Assembly: GCA_025548565.1 (NCBI GenBank)
Contig: JAJLPB010000012.1
Coordinates: forward strand, 62,001 to 126,000
Direction of reading: 5' to 3'
From: Rugamonas sp. A1-17
GTDB taxonomy: Bacteria; Pseudomonadota; Gammaproteobacteria; Burkholderiales; Burkholderiaceae_D
Length of the DNA stretch: 64,000 nucleotides
Shown: positions 43,368 through 54,300 of the stretch, in pieces
How the letters are laid out: each line of letters starts with the position of its first letter
Numbering within the stretch: position 1 is the first letter of the stretch
Program-made: the position numbers and the translations under genes
The notes under the pieces: model-generated
Seen by the model: only the letters and a program-made list of their open reading frames with translations
Told to the model about the DNA's origin: nothing
Databases searched by the model: none

Positions 43368-43604
43368 TTATCCTTGGTATTCTTCAGGGGTGAGGGTTTT
43401 CATCGACAGCGCATGGATTTCCTCGCGCATGCGGTCGCCCAGCGCGGCGTACACGATCTGGTGGCGCTGGATCGGGCGCTTGCCGGCAAACGCCGGCGAG
43501 ACGATCAGGGCCTGGAAGTGCTGGCCGTCGCCCTCCACTTCGAGGTGGGTGCATTCGAGGCCGGCCGAGATGTAGCCGTGGATCAGTTCTGGAGTAGTAG
43601 GCAT
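43368..43604 (-). CDS. ibaG: BolA family protein IbaG
   Basis: A 78-residue BolA-like protein that in enterics works with monothiol glutaredoxins in iron-sulfur or acid-stress handling. It carries the core EVEGDGQHFQALIVSPAFAG, KRPIQRHQIVYAALGD and EIHALSMKTLTPEEY. The position just before murA is the same as in E. coli, which supports IbaG over BolA proper. Confidence 0.92.
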   Translation of the reverse strand: MPTTPELIHGYISAGLECTHLEVEGDGQHFQALIVSPAFAGKRPIQRHQIVYAALGDRMREEIHALSMKTLTPEEYQG

Positions 43605-43630
43605 GATGGGTCCTTAGAATTAGTGGCGCC

Positions 43631-44398
43631 TTAGTGGCGTAACCGGTAGCCGCTGCGCAGCAAGCGTATCGCCAGCAGTGCCAGCACCACGAGGAAGGCG
43701 GAGACGATGCTCACGCTGACCAGCGGGTTGACGTCCGACTGGCCGAAGAATCCGTAGCGGAAGCCGTCGATCATGTAGAAGAACGGGTTCAGATGCGAGA
43801 CCGTCAGCCAGAACGGCGGCAGCGAATGGATGGAGTAGAACACGCCGGACAGGAAGGTCAGCGGCATGATCAGGAAGTTCTGGAACGCGGCCAGCTGGTC
43901 GAATTTCTCGGCCCAGATGCCGGCGATCAGGCCCATGGTGCCGAGGATGGCGGCGCCCAGCAGCGCGAACACCACGATCCACAGCGGCGCCGTGAACGAC
44001 AGGTGGGCGAACCACGCCGTCACCACGAACACGCCGAAGCCGACCACGATGCCGCGCACCATGGCGGCGATCACGTAGGCCGAGAAGATCTCCCAGTGCG
44101 ACAGGGGCGTGAGCAGCACGAACACCAGGTTGCCGGTGATCTTGGACTGGATCAGCGACGACGACGAGTTGGCGAAGGCATTCTGCAAGACGCTCATCAT
44201 CACCAGGCCGGGGATCAGGAAGGCGGTGTAGCTGACGTCCGAGTACACGGTGACGCGCCCTTCGAGCACGTGGCCGAAGATCAGCAGGTACAGCATCGCC
44301 GTCAGGATCGGCGCGGCGACGGTTTGCGTGGCGACTTTCCAGAAGCGCAGCGTCTCCTTGTAGACCAGGGTGCGGAAGCCGGTGGAGATGAAGTTCAT
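43631..44398 (-). CDS. ABC-2 type transporter permease (YadH-like)
   Basis: A 255-residue inner-membrane permease with about six helices (ILTAMLYLLIFGHVLEG, FLIPGLVMMSVLQNAF, IVVGFGVFVVTAWFAH, IVVFALLGAAILGTMGLI, LIMPLTFLSGVFYSIHSLP, VSIVSAFLVVLALLAIRLL). It shows the ABC-2 signature LPPFW....NPFFYMIDGFRYGFFG. The start overlaps the stop of the ATPase gene by 4 bp, so the pair works together. The substrate is not known; YadGH homologues are uncharacterised exporters. Confidence 0.9.
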   Translation of the reverse strand: MNFISTGFRTLVYKETLRFWKVATQTVAAPILTAMLYLLIFGHVLEGRVTVYSDVSYTAFLIPGLVMMSVLQNAFANSSSSLIQSKITGNLVFVLLTPLSHWEIFSAYVIAAMVRGIVVGFGVFVVTAWFAHLSFTAPLWIVVFALLGAAILGTMGLIAGIWAEKFDQLAAFQNFLIMPLTFLSGVFYSIHSLPPFWLTVSHLNPFFYMIDGFRYGFFGQSDVNPLVSVSIVSAFLVVLALLAIRLLRSGYRLRH

Positions 44399-45309
44399 AC
44401 GGTCCCCTTGTCCATGATCTGCAAGAAGATGTCTTCCAAATCAGCTTGTTGCAATTGCATTTCGTCGATCACGGCGCCGGATTCGCGCAGGCGCGCCAAC
44501 AGGGTTTCGACTTCGGCGTATTCGTTGACGCGCAGGCTGTACTTCTTGCCGTGCTCCGACTCTCCCGGGTGCGTGACCAGGTGGCGCATGTCCGCAGGCA
44601 GGTCGCCGGCGGCCAGGTTGACCGTCAGCTGCGAGCCGGAGATGCGGCGGATCAGCGACGCCATCGTGTCCAGCGCCACCACCTTGCCGCTCTTGAGCAT
44701 GGCCACGCGCTTGCACATGGCTTGCGCTTCTTCCAGGTAGTGGGTGGTCAGCACCACGGTGTGGCCTTCGCGGTTCAGGCGCGAGATGAACTTCCACAGC
44801 GTCTGGCGCAGTTCGACGTCGACGCCGGCGGTCGGCTCGTCGAGCACGATGACGGGCGGCTTGTGCACCAGCGCCTGCGCCACCAGCACGCGGCGCTTCA
44901 TGCCGCCGGACAGGGCGCGCATGTTGACGTCGGCCTTGTTGGTCAGGTCGAGGTTGTGCATCACCTCATCGATCCAGGCGTCGTTGTTCGGCAGACCGAA
45001 GTAGCCGGACTGCAGGCGCAGCGTCTCGCGCACGGTGAAGAAGGGATCGAACACCAGCTCCTGAGGCACCACGCCCAGCTTCTTGCGGGCGGCGCGGAAA
45101 TCGCCGGTGACGTCATGGCCGTGGATGGTGACCTTGCCGGCGTCGGGCCGGATCAGGCCGGCGATGATGGAAATCAGGGTGGTCTTGCCGGCGCCATTCG
45201 GGCCCAGCAGGCCGAAAAATTCCCCCTCCTCGATGGAAAGGGACACGCCGCCCAGTGCCTGGAGCGACTTGTAGCGCTTCTCGACATTACTTATTTGGAT
45301 CGCTGTCAT
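44395..45309 (-). CDS. ABC transporter ATP-binding protein (YadG-like)
   Basis: A 304-residue ATPase of the ABC-2 exporter type. Walker A is GPNGAGKTTL, the signature is ALSGGMKRRVLVAQAL, Walker B is VIVLDEPTAGVD, and the switch His is in VVLTTHYLEEA. A C-terminal extension (SQLTVNLAAGDLPADMRH...) is typical of this group. The start at 45309 (MTAIQISNVEKRY) is preferred; upstream in-frame codons add an unrelated extension. This is the first gene of the run that continues through ibaG, murA, his and tat. Confidence 0.92.
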   Translation of the reverse strand: MTAIQISNVEKRYKSLQALGGVSLSIEEGEFFGLLGPNGAGKTTLISIIAGLIRPDAGKVTIHGHDVTGDFRAARKKLGVVPQELVFDPFFTVRETLRLQSGYFGLPNNDAWIDEVMHNLDLTNKADVNMRALSGGMKRRVLVAQALVHKPPVIVLDEPTAGVDVELRQTLWKFISRLNREGHTVVLTTHYLEEAQAMCKRVAMLKSGKVVALDTMASLIRRISGSQLTVNLAAGDLPADMRHLVTHPGESEHGKKYSLRVNEYAEVETLLARLRESGAVIDEMQLQQADLEDIFLQIMDKGTV

Positions 45310-45421
45310 GCTTGACTTATCTGTAAGGTGCGGCGGCGCGAACCGGCGCTGTGTGGCCAAAATTTGCCAAATGGCGGAAGGTGCTGCGGGCGCCGCGGCT
45401 CTCTGGCAGCGGCAACGTTCA

Positions 45422-45427
45422 ATTATA
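45422..45427 (-). promoter_or_regulatory. Candidate -10 element before the yadG-like gene
   Basis: A perfect TATAAT occurs on the minus strand at 45427-45422, in the 191-bp gap between mlaB and the yadG-like gene and about 113 bp before its start codon. No good -35 was seen at 17-18 bp spacing, so the promoter call is weak. It is the only clear promoter-like sequence ahead of the 13-kb yadG-to-tatC run. Confidence 0.3.
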
Positions 45428-45500
45428 TTGGAAATTCGGATCGGCAGAGCCGGACTGGCTTTTTACCAGAGGTACGACGGGCGGCGGGGTGAGGCGGGGG

Positions 45501-45926
45501 TCAATGATGGTGATGCGAAGACGAGTCGTCGGCGAGACCGGTCTTTTGGGTGAAGAAGGATTCCGGCGCATCGACCGGGGCAAACTCTTCGTGGGCGGGA
45601 TTGGGCTGGCCGCCGCAGTCCTGGTCCAGCTTGACGCTGGTCGGGAACAGCAGCGAGCACACGCCGTACAGCTTGGTCAGGCTTTGCAGCGCCGGCGGCA
45701 GGTTTTTCAGTTCCAGCTTGATGCCCGCGTCCTGGGCGGCGCGCTGCCACGCCAGCATGACCGACACCGCCACCGAATCCACCGTCAACACATGACGCAG
45801 GTCGAACACGGTCTGGCCGGCCTTGAGGGCCGCCAGGCCGCGCTCCAGCGCCGCGGAGGCGTTAAGCACGGTCAGGGTCGTGAGCGACTGCAGGTTGTCG
45901 GTGGCTTCGGAAACGGCGGTGGACAT
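45501..45926 (-). CDS. mlaB: STAS-domain protein MlaB
   Basis: A 141-residue cytosolic STAS protein, a regulatory subunit of the MlaFEDB phospholipid transporter. It has VFDLRHVLTVDSVAVSVMLAWQ, with the STAS Ser in VDSVA, and GIKLELKNLPPALQSLTKLY. The C-terminus is extended by about 45 residues and ends SSSHHHH, a natural histidine tail. It is the last gene of the mla cluster, 11 bp after mlaC. Confidence 0.88.
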   Translation of the reverse strand: MSTAVSEATDNLQSLTTLTVLNASAALERGLAALKAGQTVFDLRHVLTVDSVAVSVMLAWQRAAQDAGIKLELKNLPPALQSLTKLYGVCSLLFPTSVKLDQDCGGQPNPAHEEFAPVDAPESFFTQKTGLADDSSSHHHH

Positions 45927-45937
45927 GGCGTTATGGC

Positions 45938-46582
45938 TTACTTGGCAACGGTTTTCAGGGGCTTGTTGGCCAGCGACTTGTTCTTTTCCGTCAGCGTCTT
46001 GATCAGGCCGTCGATGCCGCCCTTGCTGATTTCGGAGGCGAACGTGCCTTTATAGGTCTCGACCAGCCACGCGCCCAGCACGTTGATGTCGTAGATCTTC
46101 CAGCCGGACGGGGTCTTGGCGACGCGGTAGTTCAGCGGGATCGGCTCGCCGCGGGTGACGTTGACCTGCGAGCGGACTTCCACTTCGTTGTCGGATGGGT
46201 CGGAACGCATCGGCTTGAATTCGACGGTTTCGTTTTTAATCTGCGACAGCGCGCCCGAGTAGGTGAAGATCAGCAGCGTGCGGAACTGGTCCGACAGCGC
46301 TTTTTGCTGCTCGGGGGTGGCGTCGCGCCAGAAACGGCCGGCCGCCAGCGCGGTCATGCGCTGCGAATCGACGTAGGGCAGGATCTTGCTTTCGACCAGG
46401 TCCAGCACTTTCTTCTGGTCGCCGGCCTGGATGGCTTTGTCGGCCTTGGCGGTCTCGATCACTTCCTGGCTGATGCGCTTGACCAGCACGTCCGGCGCTT
46501 CGTTGGATGGCGCGGCGGCCGCATGGGCGTTGACGGCCAGCGCGACAGTTGCCAGGGCGATAAGTTGTTTAATCAATTTCAT
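45938..46582 (-). CDS. mlaC: Periplasmic phospholipid shuttle MlaC
   Basis: A 214-residue periplasmic protein that carries phospholipid between MlaA at the outer membrane and MlaD. After the signal peptide (LIALATVALAVNAHA) it has the MlaC fold pattern: ILPYVDSQRMTALAAGRFWR, QQKALSDQFRTLLIFTYSGAL, LNYRVAKTPSGWKIYDINVL and LVETYKGTFASEISKGGIDG. It follows mlaA by 31 bp. Confidence 0.94.
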   Translation of the reverse strand: MKLIKQLIALATVALAVNAHAAAAPSNEAPDVLVKRISQEVIETAKADKAIQAGDQKKVLDLVESKILPYVDSQRMTALAAGRFWRDATPEQQKALSDQFRTLLIFTYSGALSQIKNETVEFKPMRSDPSDNEVEVRSQVNVTRGEPIPLNYRVAKTPSGWKIYDINVLGAWLVETYKGTFASEISKGGIDGLIKTLTEKNKSLANKPLKTVAK

Positions 46583-46613
46583 GTTGTCGTTACCTTTGTG
46601 TGGTTCTTCGGGG

Positions 46614-47489
46614 TCACTGGCTGGCGGTTGCCGCAGCCGGTGCGCCAGAGTTTAACTCTTTTGGCGCCGATTCGGATGACACAGGGGCAGAACTTTGTGC
46701 GCCAGCGGCTGGTTTAGCCTCCGGCTTGGCTTCCGGCTTATTTTCCGGCTTAGCGTCCGGCTCGGCCGAGTCATCCTTGGGCGGCTTGCGCGGAGCGTCG
46801 TCGCCGTCGGGGTGAATCTGGCTCTCGCGGCGCTGCAGGAAGCCGTCGCGGATGAATTCGTAACGGTCCAGCGCGGCGTCTTCCAGCAAACTGGTCGCGT
46901 TCAGCAGGTTAGCACGTTGATCGACGGCGCGGAGCGCGGTACCGGTGTTGCGGATGTAGACCGGTTCCTTGTAGCCCCAGATATCGCCCTTGATGTCCAG
47001 CGGCAAGGCCACCGTGTCGCGCACGGTCGAAGGGCCCAGCAGCGGCAACATCAGGTAGGGACCGGACGGCACGCCCCAGGTGCCCAGCGTCTGGCCGAAG
47101 TCTTCCTTGTGCTTCTGCAGGCCGGCTTCCGAGGCGATGTCGAACAGGCCGACGATGCCCAGCGTGGAGTTCAGCGCGAAGCGGGTGACGTCCGACATGC
47201 CGGCTTCGCCATGGCCTTGCAGCAGGTTGTTGACGCCGGTCCAGGCGTCGGCCAGGTTGCCGAAGAAGTTGTTGACGCCGGTCTGCACGAAGTTCGGCAG
47301 CACGTTGTGATAGGCCGTCGCGGCCGGCTTGAGCGCGTAGGTGTCGACCGTGTCGTTGAAGCTGAACATGGCGCGGTTGAAGCCCTCGTACGGGTCGCGC
47401 GGGTTCGGGCCGGCGCAGCCGGCCAGCAGCACGGTGACGCCCAGCGCCAAGGCGGCGCTGCGGAGGTGTTTGGCGGTGCGTTGCGTCAT
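46614..47489 (-). CDS. mlaA: Outer-membrane lipoprotein MlaA (VacJ)
   Basis: A 291-residue lipoprotein (lipobox LLAGCAG, signal peptide ALALGVTVLLAGC) that removes phospholipids from the outer leaflet of the outer membrane. MlaA motifs are DPYEGFNRAMFSFNDTVDTY, PNFVQTGVNNFFGNLADAW, LGVPSGPYLMLP-like WGVPSGPYLMLPLLGPSTVR. The last 60 residues are a Pro/Lys/Glu-rich tail (AKPENKPEAKPEAKPAAG), likely disordered. In E. coli mlaA is elsewhere; here it is within the mla operon and overlaps mlaD by 4 bp. Confidence 0.94.
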   Translation of the reverse strand: MTQRTAKHLRSAALALGVTVLLAGCAGPNPRDPYEGFNRAMFSFNDTVDTYALKPAATAYHNVLPNFVQTGVNNFFGNLADAWTGVNNLLQGHGEAGMSDVTRFALNSTLGIVGLFDIASEAGLQKHKEDFGQTLGTWGVPSGPYLMLPLLGPSTVRDTVALPLDIKGDIWGYKEPVYIRNTGTALRAVDQRANLLNATSLLEDAALDRYEFIRDGFLQRRESQIHPDGDDAPRKPPKDDSAEPDAKPENKPEAKPEAKPAAGAQSSAPVSSESAPKELNSGAPAAATASQ

Positions 47490-47956
47490 TTGCTGTCCTT
47501 TCCTTCTGCAGCTTTGCTGTAGATGAACTGGTTAATCAGGTCTTCCAGCACGGCGGCCGACTGGGTACGGGCGATCTTGTCGCCGGCGGCCAGGTTGGCG
47601 GTGTCGCCGCCGGCTTCGATGCCCACGTATTGCTCGCCCAGCAGGCCGGCGGTCAGGATCTTGGCCGAGCTGTCTTTCGGGAACTTGTAGCCTTCTTCCA
47701 TGTTCAAGGTTACCAGCGCCTGGTAACTCTTGTCATCAAACTTGATCTCTCCCACACGGCCTACCACCACGCCGGCCGCCTTGACCGGGGCCTGCGGGCG
47801 CAGGCTGCCGATGTTGTCGAACTTGGCGGTGATCGGGTAGGCCTTGCCGAAGGACATGGAACCCATGTTGCCGGCCTTCAGCGCCAGAAACATCAGCGCG
47901 GCGACGCCGACGACGATGAACAGACCGACCCAGACATCCAGAGATTTACGTTGCAT
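47486..47956 (-). CDS. mlaD: MCE-domain protein MlaD
   Basis: A 156-residue inner-membrane-anchored periplasmic protein forming the hexameric MCE ring of the Mla transporter. One N-terminal helix (VWVGLFIVVGVAALMFLAL) precedes the MCE domain (AKFDNIGSLRPQAPVKAAGV, ILTAGLLGEQYVGIEAGGD). The hydrophobic C-terminal helix LEDLINQFIYSKA lines the ring pore in homologues. It starts 36 bp after mlaE. Confidence 0.95.
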   Translation of the reverse strand: MQRKSLDVWVGLFIVVGVAALMFLALKAGNMGSMSFGKAYPITAKFDNIGSLRPQAPVKAAGVVVGRVGEIKFDDKSYQALVTLNMEEGYKFPKDSSAKILTAGLLGEQYVGIEAGGDTANLAAGDKIARTQSAAVLEDLINQFIYSKAAEGKDSK

Positions 47957-47992
47957 AGCGATTCCTTAGTTTCTTATCTTGTACTTTAGCGC

Positions 47993-48778
47993 TTACTTGC
48001 TGAACATCAGCGCCGTCATCATGAAGTCCAGCCACCAGATCATCAGCGATGAAATCACGACCGTGCGGGTGGTGGCGCGCGCCACGTCTTCCGGGGTCGG
48101 CTGGGCTTCGTAGCCCTGGTACAGCGCGATGAAGGTGATGGCGATGCCGAACACCACGCTCTTGGCAAAACCGTTGTAAATATCTTTCCAGATGTCGACG
48201 CCGCCCTGCATCTGCGACCAGAACGCGCCCTCGTCGACGCCGATCAGCTGCACGCCGACCAGGTAGCCGCCGAACACGCCGACCGCGCTGAACACCGACG
48301 CCAGCAGCGGCACCGAGATCACGCCGGCCCAGAAGCGCGGCGCCAGCACGCGCTGGACCGGGTTGACGGCCATCATTTCCATCGCCGACAACTGCTCGCC
48401 CGCCTTCATCAGGCCGATTTCAGCCGTCAACGAAGTGCCGGCGCGGCCGGCGAACAGCAGCGCGGTGATCACCGGGCCCAGTTCGCGGGTCAGGCCCAGC
48501 GCCACCAGCAGGCCCAGCGACTGCTCGGCGCCGTATTTGTTGAGGGTGTAATAGCCCTGCAAGCCCAGCACCATGCCGACGAACAGGCCGGACAGGGTGA
48601 TGATCAGCATCGAATAATTGCCGATGAAATGCAGCTGCTCGACCACCAGCGACGGCCGCCTCAGCAGACCGGGCGACACACCCAGCATGTTGGCGAAGCT
48701 GCGGCTGCCGTAGCCTATGCTTTCGACGTAATCGCGCAGCGGCGCGCCCAGCTTGGACAACCAGTTCTTCAGACTCAT
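47993..48778 (-). CDS. mlaE: ABC permease MlaE
   Basis: A 261-residue integral membrane permease of the Mla system. It shows the MlaE family core: HFIGNYSMLIITLSGLFVGM, LGLTRELGPVITALLFAGRA, GTSLTAEIGLMKAGEQLSAM and ALRPR-like VLAPRFWAGVISVPLLA. Its start overlaps the mlaF stop by 4 bp (ATGA), so the ATPase and permease are coupled. Confidence 0.95.
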   Translation of the reverse strand: MSLKNWLSKLGAPLRDYVESIGYGSRSFANMLGVSPGLLRRPSLVVEQLHFIGNYSMLIITLSGLFVGMVLGLQGYYTLNKYGAEQSLGLLVALGLTRELGPVITALLFAGRAGTSLTAEIGLMKAGEQLSAMEMMAVNPVQRVLAPRFWAGVISVPLLASVFSAVGVFGGYLVGVQLIGVDEGAFWSQMQGGVDIWKDIYNGFAKSVVFGIAITFIALYQGYEAQPTPEDVARATTRTVVISSLMIWWLDFMMTALMFSK

Positions 48779-49590
48779 ACTTGCACTCCCAGGCCCAGGT
48801 CATCGGCCAGGGATTTGCCTGGATAGTGGAACGGCACCGGGCCATCGGCCTCGGCGTTGACGAATTGCTTCACATACGGATCGGTGGACACCATCATGTC
48901 GTCCGGCGTGCCGTGCGCGACGATCTTGCCCTGCGACAGGAAGTACACATAGTCGGCGATGGCGAAGCATTCCTTGACGTCGTGCGACACCAGCACCGTG
49001 GTCGAGCCCAGCGCGGTGTTCAGGTTGCGGATCAGGTTGGCGGTGACGCCCATCGAGATCGGGTCCAGGCCGGCGAAGGGCTCGTCGTACATGATCAGTT
49101 CCGGGTCCAGCGCGATCGAGCGCGCCAGCGCCACGCGGCGCGCCATGCCGCCGGAGATTTCGCCCGGCTTGAGCTTGGCGGCGTTGCGCAGGCCGACCGC
49201 GTGCAGCTTCATCAGCACCAGGTTGCGGATCAGCTCTTCCGGCAAATCGGTGTGCTCGCGCAGCGGAAAGGCGACGTTTTCGTAGACCGACAGGTCGGTG
49301 AACAGCGCGCCATGCTGGAACAGCATGCCCATTTTGCGACGCAGCAGATACAGACCGGCGGTATTGAGCTTGTGCACCACCTGGCCCTGCACTTTCACAT
49401 GGCCGCGTTGCGGGCGGATCTGGCCGCCGATCAGGCGCAATACCGTGGTCTTGCCGCTGCCCGAGCCGCCCATCACAGCGACCACTTTTCCACGTGGGAA
49501 GTCCATCTGGAGGCCCGACAAGATCGAGCGCTTTCCATAGGAAAAGTGTAAATCACGGATTTCGACTAGATTAGCCACGACTGAACTCAT
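48775..49590 (-). CDS. mlaF: ABC ATPase MlaF
   Basis: A 271-residue ATPase that powers phospholipid movement by the Mla complex. Walker A is GGSGSGKTTVL, the signature is EISGGMARRVALARS, Walker B is LIMYDEPFAGLD, and the switch His is in VLVSHDVKE. It is the first gene of mlaFEDACB. Upstream is a 243-bp gap shared with the gltD terminator; no convincing promoter could be fixed there. Confidence 0.95.
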   Translation of the reverse strand: MSSVVANLVEIRDLHFSYGKRSILSGLQMDFPRGKVVAVMGGSGSGKTTVLRLIGGQIRPQRGHVKVQGQVVHKLNTAGLYLLRRKMGMLFQHGALFTDLSVYENVAFPLREHTDLPEELIRNLVLMKLHAVGLRNAAKLKPGEISGGMARRVALARSIALDPELIMYDEPFAGLDPISMGVTANLIRNLNTALGSTTVLVSHDVKECFAIADYVYFLSQGKIVAHGTPDDMMVSTDPYVKQFVNAEADGPVPFHYPGKSLADDLGLGVQV

Positions 49591-49762
49591 TTTTTTGAAT
49601 GCCGTATTGTAGTGCAGAAAGGTTAATCTCTGCTGGCGCCCCCTTCTTTTGTGACAGAGAGAGGCATCGTAAGTAGCAGATAATACAACACTACTGAACC
49701 CAAAGTCAGCAATTTACACCTATCAAGAATTGTTACATTGTTGCATTGCACAAGTTTCAGGC

Positions 49763-49803
49763 AAAAAAAACCGATGGGAACGGGGATCACCCGTTCCCAT
49801 CGG
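49763..49803 (-). terminator. Strong intrinsic terminator of gltBD
   Basis: A perfect 14-bp stem (49771-49784 with 49790-49803) around a 5-nt loop is followed on the minus strand by TTTTTTTT (49770-49763). It starts 31 bp past the gltD stop and separates gltBD from mla. Confidence 0.93.
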
Positions 49804-49833
49804 TGCGAGGAAGGCTTTCGCGGACCGCTGGGA

Positions 49834-51297
<1,464 letters not shown>

Positions 51298-51332
51298 GAT
51301 AATTCCTTAAATATTGTTCTGTACGGTCAGCA

Positions 51333-54300
51333 TCAGGCTGCGATCGGCTGCGCGGAGGCGGCTTCGTTCGCCACATCCTCGGCCATCTCCACCAGGGCGC
51401 GCTTGTATTCGCTCGGGAAGACCTTGACGAATTTGCCGCGGCCTTCGGCCCAGTTGTCCAGCAACAGGCGGGCACGGGTGCTGCCGGTGTGCTTGAAGTG
51501 GCGCTCGATCAAACGCTTCAGGATCACCTCGTCCGCTTCGCGGCCGTGGTCCTTGTGCTGCACGTGCCAGGTTTCGCTCTGGGCTTCCTGCTCCTTGGCG
51601 GTCAGCACCGGTTCCAGCGTCACCATCGCGGTGTTGCAGCGCGCTTCGAAATCGCCTTCCGGGTCGTACACGTAGGCGATGCCGCCCGACATGCCCGCCG
51701 CGAAGTTGCGGCCGGTGGCGCCCAGCACGACCACGGTGCCGCCGGTCATGTATTCGCAACCGTGGTCGCCGGTGCCTTCGACGACGGCGGTGGCGCCCGA
51801 GTTACGCACGGCGAAACGCTCGCCGGCCACGCCGTTGAAGAAGGCCTCGCCGCTGATCGCGCCGTACAGCACGGTGTTGCCGATGATGATGTTGTTCACC
51901 GCCCAGCCGCGGAACTCGGTGTTCGGACGCACGATGATGCGGCCGCCCGACAAGCCCTTGCCGACGTAGTCGTTACCCTCACCGACCAGGTCGATGGTGA
52001 TGCCGTGCGCCAGGAAGGCGCAGGCCGACTGGCCGGCCGTGCCTTGCAGCTGGATGTGGATGGTGTCGTCCGGCAGGCCGGCGTGGCCGTAGCGCTTGGC
52101 CACTTCGCCCGACAGCATGGTGCCGACGGTGCGGTTGACGTTGCGCACCGGCGAGATGAACGAGACGCGCTCGCCTTTCTCCAGCGCGGCCTTGGCTTGC
52201 GCGATCAGCTTGTGATCGAGGGCCTTGTCCAGGCCGTGGTCCTGGTCCATCGTGTGGTAGATGGAATCGCCGTTCGGCACTTCCGGCGAGTAGAAGATGT
52301 TGCTGAAGTCCAGGCCCTTGGCTTTCCAGTGCGTGATCGCCTTGGACTTGTCCAGCAGGTCGACGCGGCCGATCAGCTCGTCATACGTGCGGATGCCCAG
52401 TTGCGCCATCAGCTGGCGGGCTTCCTCGGCGACGAAGAAGAAGTAGTTGACCACGTACTCGGGCTTGCCGGAGAACTTGGCGCGCAGCACAGGGTCCTGC
52501 GTGGCGACGCCGACCGGGCAGGTGTTCAGGTGGCATTTGCGCATCATGATGCAGCCCTCGACCACCAGCGGCGCGGTGGCGAAGCCGATTTCGTCGGCGC
52601 CCAGCATGGCGGCAATGACGACGTCGCGGCCGGTGCGCATCTGGCCGTCTGCCTGGACGCGGATGCGGCTGCGCAGGCCGTTCAGCACCAGGGTCTGCTG
52701 CGTTTCCGCCAGACCCAGCTCCCACGGCGTACCGGCATGCTTGACCGACGACAGCGGCGAGGCGCCGGTGCCGCCGTCATGGCCGGCGACCACGACGTGA
52801 TCGGCCTTGGCCTTGGTCACGCCGGCGGCCACGGTGCCGATACCGACTTCCGACACCAGCTTGACCGAGATCGAAGCGCGCGGGTTGGCGTTCTTCAGGT
52901 CGTGGATCAGCTGCGCCAAGTCTTCGATCGAGTAAATATCGTGGTGCGGCGGCGGCGAGATCAGGCCCACGCCCGGCACCGAAAAGCGCAAGGTAGCGAT
53001 GTACTCGGACACTTTATGGCCCGGCAGCTGGCCGCCTTCGCCCGGCTTGGCGCCCTGCGCCATCTTGATCTGGATCTGGTCGGCCGAGTTCAGGTAAGCC
53101 GCGGTCACGCCGAAACGGCCGGACGCCACCTGCTTGATGCGCGAGCGCAGCGAATCGCCTTCCTGCAGCGGAATGTCGACCACCATCTGCTCTTTGCCCA
53201 TGACCGAGGCCATGGTCTCGCCCTGCTTGATCTTGATGCCCTTCAGTTCCATCGTGTAGCGCGATGGATCCTCGCCGCCTTCGCCGGTGTTGGACTTGCC
53301 GCCGATGCGGTTCATCGCCACCGCCAGCGTGGCGTGGGCTTCGGTGGAGATCGAACCCATCGACATCGCGCCGGTCGCGAAGCGCTTGACGATTTCCTTG
53401 GCCGGCTCGACTTCGTCCAGCGGGATCGCCTTGGTAGGGTCGAGCTTGAACTCGAACAGGCCGCGCAAGGTCAGGTGACGCTTGCTCTGGTCGTTGATGA
53501 TCTGGGCGTACTCTTTGTAGCTGGAGAAGTTGTTGCTGCGGGTCGAATGCTGCAGTTTCGCGATCGCATCCGGGGTCCACAGGTGGTCTTCGCCGCGCAC
53601 GCGGTAGGCGTACTCGCCGCCGGCGTCCAGGTGGTTGGCCAGCACGGGATCGTCGCCGAACGCCAGGTTGTGCAGGCGCAGCGCTTCTTCCGCCACTTCG
53701 AACACGCCGATGCCTTCCACGTTGGAGGCCGTGCCCTTGAAGTATTTGTCGACCAGCGACTTGTTCAGGCCGACGGCTTCAAAGATCTGCGCGCCGCAGT
53801 AGGACATGTAGGTCGAGATGCCCATCTTGGACATGACCTTCATCAGGCCCTTGCCGACCGCCTTGGTGTAGTTGTAGACCGCCTTCTCGCCGGTCATATC
53901 GCCCGGCATGCCCAGCGCCATCTCAACCAGCGTTTCCATCGCCAGGTAAGGGTGGATCGCCTCGGCGCCGTAGCCTGCCAGCAGCGCGAAGTGGTGGGTT
54001 TCGCGGGCCGAGCCGGTCTCGACGACCAGGCCGGTGGAGGCGCGCAGGCCCTTGCTGACCAGGTGCTGGTGCACAGTCGAGGTGGCCAGCAGCGCTGGAA
54101 TCGCCACGCGGTCCGGGCCGACCGAGCGGTCCGACACGATCAGGATGTTGTGGCCGGACTTGACCGCGTCGACCGCCTCGGCGCACAGCGACGCCAGGCA
54201 GGCTTCCACGCCGTCCTTGCCCCATGCGAGCGGATAGCAGATGTTCAGCTCATATGACTTGAACTTGCCGCCGGTATGCGCGCTGATGCCGCGCAGACGG

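Noticed and set aside
45501..45515. The SSSHHHH end of MlaB as an affinity tag or vector contamination
   Set aside because: The stop codon and flanking DNA are continuous with the natural chromosome and there is no vector sequence.
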